Source: an uncultured Bacillota bacterium
GTDB lineage: Bacteria; Bacillota_I; Bacilli_A; RF39; UBA660
Length of the DNA: 54,058 nt
Assembly (NCBI GenBank): GCA_947168485.1
Contig: CAMVLZ010000007.1
Span: forward strand, 1-54,058
Direction: 5' to 3'
Shown: positions 49,281-54,058 of the stretch, piece by piece
Position numbering within the stretch: position 1 is the stretch's first letter
Layout of the letters: each line of letters opens with the position of its first letter
Program-made: the position numbers and the translations under genes
The notes under the pieces: model-generated
Told to the model about the DNA's origin: nothing
Seen by the model: only the letters and a program-made list of their open reading frames with translations
The model's database searches: none

Positions 49281-50326
49281 AACCAATCTCCACTTTCTTT
49301 TAATCTTGCGATTGTACGATTATGTTCTTCTGAATTTTTAGAATAATATATTTTTCTATTTTTATCAGCAACAAAGAAATAATAAGAATTACTAGTAGGA
49401 TTAACTGCTGCATCTATACTTTCTACAGAAGGATTACATATTGGTCCAATAGGCATCTTTCCTCCCATATTAGCGCTTCTAGTGTTATAAGCATTTGTTT
49501 CAGCAAATTCTTCTGATGTTACTTTTTCTTTTAATGATCTTTGTAATCCATAATAAGTAGTAACATCACTACCTAAGTTCATATTAGCTTTTAATCTATT
49601 ATTAAATATTCCTACTATCATTTTTCTATTAGTTGAGTTAGTTCCTTCTATCTCTGTTATAGAAGCCATAGTTATATAATGATGTGGATCATTTTGTATT
49701 TTAGATTTATATACTTCTAATTCTTTTTCTTCTTGATCTAACATAGTTTCTATAATAGATTCTAAAGGTACTTGTTTATTTGTAAAATCATAAGTATTTG
49801 GTGCTAGATAACCTTCTAATGGATAATAGATTCTATTATCTAATATTTTATCTGTTAAGAACCAATATTTTTCTATATATTTTTTAGCAAATTCTCTATC
49901 CTTTAATGTACTTATAATATCATCATAATGATTATCTGTTTTATCTGCTATTTGTTTAGCAAAAGTAGTAATTCTTTCTCCTTCATTAAAAGTAATTTGT
50001 ACTTCTCCCATACTAGTAGCATTTTCTAACTTATCAATTATTTCATTTAAATTCATAGTTTTATCAAATGTATAAGTTGCTGCTTTTAGAGTTTTATGAT
50101 GATTTAATTTCATTTCTATTAAGAATAGAATTTCACTTCTAATTAAGTCATCTTCTTTTAAAGTTTTAGCTATTTGTTTAGTGCTTGCTCCTCTTTTAAC
50201 TTCTACTTTTATAGGAGTATTATCTAATTTATCTACTGGAGATATCAAATAAGCATAAAATACTCCTGTTAATACAAGGAGTATTGTTAATACAATAATA
50301 ATTTTAATTGGTTTTCTTAGTTTCAT
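49274..50326 (-). CDS. mltG: Endolytic murein transglycosylase MltG
   Basis: About 350 residues: N-terminal membrane segment (~8-28) and a YceG-like domain with LysM-like part (KRGASTKQIAKTLKEDDLIR) and the catalytic region ITMASITEIEGTN followed by FNNRLKANMNLGSDVTTYYG. MltG cuts nascent glycan strands near the membrane. The start at ATG 50326 is preferred over GTG 50359 since GAGGGG precedes it. Note that the usual catalytic ASIIEKE reads ASITEIEG here, retaining Glu. Confidence 0.93.
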   Translation of the reverse strand: MKLRKPIKIIIVLTILLVLTGVFYAYLISPVDKLDNTPIKVEVKRGASTKQIAKTLKEDDLIRSEILFLIEMKLNHHKTLKAATYTFDKTMNLNEIIDKLENATSMGEVQITFNEGERITTFAKQIADKTDNHYDDIISTLKDREFAKKYIEKYWFLTDKILDNRIYYPLEGYLAPNTYDFTNKQVPLESIIETMLDQEEKELEVYKSKIQNDPHHYITMASITEIEGTNSTNRKMIVGIFNNRLKANMNLGSDVTTYYGLQRSLKEKVTSEEFAETNAYNTRSANMGGKMPIGPICNPSVESIDAAVNPTSNSYYFFVADKNRKIYYSKNSEEHNRTIARLKESGDWLW

Positions 50327-50351
50327 AATCGTGTTGTCCCCTCTTTTTATT

Positions 50352-50630
50352 CTATTCACTCTTTTTTGATTTAATTTCTTCTTCTATGGAAGAAAGAATT
50401 GTTTCAATAATTTTCCATTCTTTATCAGTTTTAATTTCTTCTAACTTAGAATGTGGATCTTTTGGATCATAAATTGAAGCATACACTTCAACATTTCCAT
50501 TACTATCAAGAGTATTATCAGTATAAATTATATAACTCTTTTTAGTTTCTTCATTATCAAAAGTAAATAAAACATCATATGTTTTTTCTACTCCTTCTGG
50601 ATCTATTATTGTGAATGAATTCTTATTCAT
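50352..50630 (-). CDS. yrzB: DUF1292 protein YrzB
   Basis: 92 residues of the DUF1292 family (FTFDNEETKKSYIIYTDN, then EVYASIYDPKD and EWKIIETIL). It lies between ruvX and mltG exactly as yrzB does in B. subtilis. The function is not established. A paralogue is at 1881-2156. Confidence 0.85.
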   Translation of the reverse strand: MNKNSFTIIDPEGVEKTYDVLFTFDNEETKKSYIIYTDNTLDSNGNVEVYASIYDPKDPHSKLEEIKTDKEWKIIETILSSIEEEIKSKKSE

Positions 50631-50631
50631 A

Positions 50632-51048
50632 TTATTTTTCCTTTCTATCTAGAAAATCTTGTAAAATGATAGTAGCTGCTACTTGGTCAACTACTTTTTT
50701 ACGATTTTTTCTTCTAACATTTCCTTCTATTAGTATATTTGTAGCGATAGTTGTGGTTAATCTTTCATCTTGAAGATATATTGGAATATTAATCTTTTTT
50801 TCTAATTCTTCTTTAAATTTAATACTTAATTCTGCTTTAGGTCCGATAGTATTATTCATATTTTTAGGAAAACCTAATACTACTGCTTCTATCTCTTCTT
50901 CTTTAACAATATCTTTTACGACATTCAACAAATGACGATAATCTTCATTATGTCTTATTGTTTTATAGGTAGACGCAATAGTCCCTGTCTTATCAGATAT
51001 AGAAATACCTAATGTATGAGAACCTAAATCTAGTCCTAAATATCTCAT
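50632..51048 (-). CDS. ruvX: RuvX/YqgF Holliday-junction-resolvase-like nuclease
   Basis: 138 residues, RNase H fold: MRYLGLDLGSHTLGISISD, VVLGFPKNMNNT, LQDERLTTTIA and the end VDQVAATIILQDFLD. YqgF/RuvX proteins take part in 16S rRNA end processing or recombination. Its ATG overlaps the ireB stop (ATGA). Confidence 0.95.
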   Translation of the reverse strand: MRYLGLDLGSHTLGISISDKTGTIASTYKTIRHNEDYRHLLNVVKDIVKEEEIEAVVLGFPKNMNNTIGPKAELSIKFKEELEKKINIPIYLQDERLTTTIATNILIEGNVRRKNRKKVVDQVAATIILQDFLDRKEK

Positions 51049-51299
51049 TTATTATTTTTATAAAAATCTTCAAGAATTATTTCTACTATTTTAGCACGAT
51101 CAATCTCTTGAATCTTTTTACGTGCTCCATTATAACTTGAAATATATCCAGGATCACCACTAATTAAATATCCTACTATTTGATTAATAGAGTTATATCC
51201 TCTCTCTTCTAATGAAGCATATACTTCGTTTAATGTTTCACTTACATGTTTTTCATTAATATCTTTGATGTTAAATAAAGAAGTTTTTTCTTTTTCCAT
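51045..51299 (-). CDS. ireB: IreB-family regulatory phosphoprotein
   Basis: 84 residues. The N-terminal Thr region (KEKTSLFNIKDIN) and the helical core (VYASLEERGYNSINQIVGYL, SGDPGYISSYNGARKKI) are typical. IreB is the substrate of the PASTA kinase IreK in enterococci and affects cephalosporin resistance and wall stress. It is the first gene of the ruvX-yrzB-mltG operon, as in other Bacilli. Confidence 0.92.
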   Translation of the reverse strand: MEKEKTSLFNIKDINEKHVSETLNEVYASLEERGYNSINQIVGYLISGDPGYISSYNGARKKIQEIDRAKIVEIILEDFYKNNK

Positions 51300-51322
51300 A
51301 ATATCACCTCAACTATATTTTA

Positions 51323-51351
51323 ATTTTATCAAATATTATTTTTATTTACAA
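51323..51351 (-). promoter_or_regulatory. Sigma-A-type promoter of the ireB operon
   Basis: TTGTAA (51346-51351), 17-base spacer and TAAAAT (51323-51328) with TGA extended -10, 24 bases before the ATG. Confidence 0.7.
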
Positions 51352-51353
51352 TA

Positions 51354-52502
51354 TTAAGTCCTTATGACAAAAGCCATATATATTGAGAATGCTATAAACA
51401 ATATTGTTATGATTATTCCATTTGTTTTTTCAAATGTTGTAGATTTTCCATCTATACCTAATCCCATAGTAGCAATAGTTCCTCCTATTAATCCACCTAT
51501 ATGGGCAAAGTTATCTATACCTGGACTCATTCCAATTATTAAGTTTAATACTACTAATGGTATTAATTGAGTTTTAACATAGTTTCCTAAATATACTCTG
51601 TAATGATATCCAAAATAAATTAAAGATCCCATTAATCCAAAGATAGCTCCTGATGCTCCTACTGATGGATATGATGAGAAAATAATTGAGAATAAACTAC
51701 CACAGATACCTGATATAAAATATATAATAATATATTTAAATTTACCTATAAAACTTTCTAATTGAGAACCTATTACATATAAAACCCAGCAATTGAATAA
51801 TAAATGGGGAATATTTCCATGTAAGAATATACCAGTAATTAATCTATAATACTCTCCTGCTCTAATAGATGGTCCATATACACAAAATGCATTTATTATA
51901 TTATTATAATTTCCTAATATAGTTGATCCTGCAAAGATAATTACATTAATTAAAATCAATATATAAGTTATAATAGGAATCTTTGGTTTAAACACATTAT
52001 CTACTTTTTTAGCATCTTTTTCATTATGTTTATTAATATCATTTGTAATCTTAACAAATAATTCTATTCCTTTTTCATTAAATTTTAATTTTTTAGATAT
52101 ATCAGGAAATTGTTCTTTAATAATTCCATTCTTAATTAAATCAGATTCTTCATTTATATTTATACATAGAGAATTTGGATTAGAATTTAATAAATCTTTA
52201 GATACATTTTCTCCTAAATCTAAGAAAATACTAAGAACATTAACATTAAATGATAATGTTTTTCTTTTTATCTTTTTAACAATTCTCTCTGTTTTAAACT
52301 TATCAAAATCAAATTGTTCATTATTATGAATATAGTTTGAAACAATTCTTATTACTTTATAATCTTCTTCCATATTTTCAAGCCATATTTCGTCTTCTAC
52401 ACCTTGTAATATGATAGGATTATAATTCTTCTCTGTAATAAAATAATGAAGAAGTTTCATAACTATAATATTTTTATCATCTAACTTTATTTCTTGATTC
52501 AT
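51354..52502 (-). CDS. Rhomboid-family intramembrane serine protease (GluP/YqgP-like)
   Basis: 382 residues. A cytosolic N-terminal domain (~1-170) precedes the six-to-seven-TM rhomboid core with the LHGNIPHLLFNCWVLY block, catalytic Ser284 in VGASGAIFGL and His334 in NFAHIGGLIGG. Rhomboids cut membrane proteins inside the bilayer. The large N-terminal domain is like that of Bacillus YqgP/GluP. It is monocistronic. Confidence 0.92.
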   Translation of the reverse strand: MNQEIKLDDKNIIVMKLLHYFITEKNYNPIILQGVEDEIWLENMEEDYKVIRIVSNYIHNNEQFDFDKFKTERIVKKIKRKTLSFNVNVLSIFLDLGENVSKDLLNSNPNSLCININEESDLIKNGIIKEQFPDISKKLKFNEKGIELFVKITNDINKHNEKDAKKVDNVFKPKIPIITYILILINVIIFAGSTILGNYNNIINAFCVYGPSIRAGEYYRLITGIFLHGNIPHLLFNCWVLYVIGSQLESFIGKFKYIIIYFISGICGSLFSIIFSSYPSVGASGAIFGLMGSLIYFGYHYRVYLGNYVKTQLIPLVVLNLIIGMSPGIDNFAHIGGLIGGTIATMGLGIDGKSTTFEKTNGIIITILFIAFSIYMAFVIRT

Positions 52503-52525
52503 TATAGTCCTCCTTGACTAGATAT

Positions 52526-52531
52526 ATTATA
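52526..52531 (-). promoter_or_regulatory. -10 element of the rhomboid gene
   Basis: TATAAT 24 bases before the rhomboid ATG, GGAGG between; the -35 is AT-rich and weak. Confidence 0.45.
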
Positions 52532-52564
52532 TAATATTTTAATAAATATTTAAAGAGATAAGAA

Positions 52565-52588
52565 AAAAGTCATATAATAATGACTTTT
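52565..52588 (-). terminator. Terminator of the zinc-ribbon operon
   Basis: AAAAGTCAT / ATGACTTTT stem with a 6-base loop, followed by Ts on the minus strand, at the stop of the zinc-ribbon gene. Confidence 0.85.
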
Positions 52589-53600
52589 ATTTTTGTAAAA
52601 TCCAATCTTGAAAATATTTAATCTCAGAATGACAATAAGAACAATGACCTTCTGTTATATCAATACTTGCTCCACAATTATGACATTTTATATGATTAGT
52701 GCCATCTTTTAACTCTAATTTTTCATTAACATTTTTCATCAATGTAAAAGTATCAGTAATATACTTATGTTTAATTGTACCTAGTTCATATAACATTAAT
52801 CTTAATTCTATTTTTACATCAATGTATTCTTTTTCATCTTTTTTATAATAATTAAAATCAATATAATCTAATATATCATAATCAATAATATTATCTTTAG
52901 AATAGTAATAATTTCTTATTTCATAGTTTAGATTATTAAAGAAAGATTTTTTATCTAGATTAGTTTTATTCCAGAAATCTATTTGTTTTTGATTTAATCT
53001 ATCTTTATATCTTTTTATTGGTCCTAGTACAATATATGCATCTACAATATAGAATAAATAATATAGTATTAAAGATAAGATAAATCCATAGATAAATACT
53101 TTAATAATATCTATATTATTGAATGTTCTTGATGTAGTTTTTATAAATATAAAAGCTATTATTAAACTAATAATAATATCAATAATACCTGTTATAATTC
53201 TATATTTATTACTTCTAAGTACTCTATCATAATGATTCTTACTACCTAATTCTTTATCAGTATAATCAATATTATAATAAGATCCACAATATGGACATCC
53301 ATCTTTAAAATCTTTTAATTTAGAATTCATACCACAGTTAGGACAAGAATAATCAGTATTTTCCATTTCTTTAGAAATATAAGTATATTCTATTCTTGTA
53401 TCAAACTCATTTTCTTTTTTCATTAATATATTATTTAAATAATAATCTTTTTCTGTACGTACTCCTAGAGTAATATCATCATTATGAGAATCATCAGTAT
53501 TTCTTTCTAGAATAGTATTATCAACTATATATTTAGTTTTAATATTAATATTTAATTTTTTTAATTTATCTTTTTGAGATTTTTCTGATATTAAACCCAT
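52587..53600 (-). CDS. Membrane protein with N- and C-terminal zinc ribbons
   Basis: 337 residues. A first zinc ribbon (CPNCGMNSKLKDFKDGCPYC, ~81-100) is followed by two membrane segments (~137-155 and ~165-188), a charged helical cytosolic region (~195-290) and a second ribbon near the C-terminus (CHNCGAS ... CSYCHSE). Tim44-like features are possible but not clear. It is 8 bases after the 124-aa gene. Function unknown. Confidence 0.65.
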   Translation of the reverse strand: MGLISEKSQKDKLKKLNINIKTKYIVDNTILERNTDDSHNDDITLGVRTEKDYYLNNILMKKENEFDTRIEYTYISKEMENTDYSCPNCGMNSKLKDFKDGCPYCGSYYNIDYTDKELGSKNHYDRVLRSNKYRIITGIIDIIISLIIAFIFIKTTSRTFNNIDIIKVFIYGFILSLILYYLFYIVDAYIVLGPIKRYKDRLNQKQIDFWNKTNLDKKSFFNNLNYEIRNYYYSKDNIIDYDILDYIDFNYYKKDEKEYIDVKIELRLMLYELGTIKHKYITDTFTLMKNVNEKLELKDGTNHIKCHNCGASIDITEGHCSYCHSEIKYFQDWILQK

Positions 53601-53608
53601 ATATACTC

Positions 53609-53983
53609 CTATCTATTATTATTGTTATTATTATTGTTATTATTATTGTTATTAGAAGAGCCTCCTCCACTATATCCTCCTCCACTATAACCACTAGAAT
53701 GGGTATAATGAGGAATTATTTGATAAAAATCATTAGATAGTTTTACTCCATCTATTGTTGGATCAATACATTTACAATTAAGTACTATAGGAGCTATAGC
53801 TGTATTATAAAGTACTCTCATTGTTAAACTAGATTTATTTCCACTTATTTGAGCTTTAGGATTATCCTTCAAAAAATTATAAATTTGTTCTAACTCTTCA
53901 GCTGTTAAGTCATAACTTTGAATTAGATCAACACATCTTTTATGTCTAATTAAATCTTCATATGTTTCAGGTTCAGTATTCAT
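53609..53983 (-). CDS. Small protein with Gly/Ser and poly-Asn tail
   Basis: 124 residues: a helical N-terminal part (TYEDLIRHKRCVDLIQSYDL), a central region with CKC, then a tail SGYSGGGYSGGGSS followed by 13 Asn and Arg. The Asn run is encoded by 12-base repeats. It overlaps the stop of the preceding partial gene (TAATG), so it is part of an operon continuing beyond the window. Confidence 0.6.
   Translation of the reverse strand: MNTEPETYEDLIRHKRCVDLIQSYDLTAEELEQIYNFLKDNPKAQISGNKSSLTMRVLYNTAIAPIVLNCKCIDPTIDGVKLSNDFYQIIPHYTHSSGYSGGGYSGGGSSNNNNNNNNNNNNNR
53615..53653. repeat. 12-base tandem repeat encoding poly-Asn
   Basis: Three perfect copies of ATTATTATTGTT (53615-53650) plus ATT. Gain or loss of a copy changes the tail by four Asn without shifting the frame. 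Confidence 0.9.
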
Positions 53984-54058
53984 TATTTCAACTCCTTATC
54001 TATATAGAAAAATTCTATATTTTGAAATGGTAAATTAATTGCTTGAATATGATAATAA
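53983..54058 (-). CDS. C-terminal end of an upstream gene (partial)
   Basis: One frame is open from the right edge to a TAA at 53983-53985, giving 24 residues ending FQNIEFFYIDKELK. The stop overlaps the next ATG (TAATG), which fits an operon. Too little is visible for a function. Confidence 0.5.
   Translation of the reverse strand, partial: YYHIQAINLPFQNIEFFYIDKELK

Noticed and set aside
1-54058. Mycoplasma-type genetic code (TGA as Trp)
   Set aside because: TGA ends several genes (for example at 25247-25249 and 51045-51047) and Trp is written TGG, as in trpS and virD4.
1-54058. CRISPR arrays, insertion sequences, tRNA or rRNA genes
   Set aside because: No regularly spaced repeats, transposase genes, terminal inverted repeats or recognisable stable RNA sequences were found by reading.

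Overview
The window is a low-GC (strongly AT-rich) stretch of a Gram-positive-type bacterial chromosome. The standard code applies: TGA is used as a stop (for example in the IreB and VirB4 N-terminal genes) and Trp is encoded by TGG. A cell wall is implied by MltG, NlpC/P60, SpoIID-like and sortase B proteins. Gene content and order (IreB-RuvX-YrzB-MltG-TrmR-YrrN-YrrO-...-GreA, as in Bacillus subtilis) point to class Bacilli. The compact layout and very AT-rich sequence suggest an uncultured reduced-genome lineage (RF39/Erysipelotrichia-like); that placement is inference. Nearly everything is on the minus strand, so transcription runs from high to low coordinates; only nfu and trpS are on the plus strand.

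Region 1 (1-16.6 kb) is mostly housekeeping: an S1-domain protein (partial), Nfu Fe-S scaffold, DUF1292 protein, TrmL, a membrane thioredoxin-like protein, an RlhA-like U32 protein, rubrerythrin, Lon, a DHH phosphoesterase, a YhhQ-type queuosine-precursor transporter with a possible preQ1 riboswitch leader, trigger factor, TrpS, a transglutaminase-like protein with an LRR-like neighbour, and RmuC.

Region 2 (16.67-42.9 kb) is the striking part. It is a 26-kb same-strand cluster bounded by terminators that joins two machines normally found apart. The promoter-proximal half is a Tad-pilus set: CpaB, CpaF/TadA ATPase, TadB, TadC, a 49-aa Flp-like pilin, a TadE-like protein and a CpaE-like protein. 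With it are a sortase B, a Cys-rich surface protein of about 1060 aa, a DUF5411-like pseudopilin and an Ig-like exported protein. The distal half is a Gram-positive type IV secretion set: two VirB2-like two-TM proteins, VirB6, PrgI/VirB3, a VirB4 split into two genes, a SpoIID+C39 wall-remodelling protein and VirD4. No relaxase, integrase or attachment repeats were seen, so it looks like a resident envelope-spanning secretion/pilus apparatus rather than an obvious mobile element. Internal sigma-A-type promoters sit in front of the small pilin-like genes, and one of these genes forms a self-contained promoter-gene-terminator cassette, fitting high expression of structural subunits.

Region 3 (42.9-54 kb) returns to conserved genes: a 52-aa membrane protein coupled to greA, an HD/dGTPase-like protein, two U32 proteins (TrhP-like) and the TrmR methyltransferase (together a tRNA wobble mo5U pathway), MltG, DUF1292, RuvX, IreB, a GluP-like rhomboid and an uncharacterised zinc-ribbon operon. 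Inserted in the conserved MltG-TrmR-U32 order is a third VirB2-like two-TM protein, here fused to an NlpC/P60 hydrolase domain, which may belong functionally to the Region 2 apparatus.
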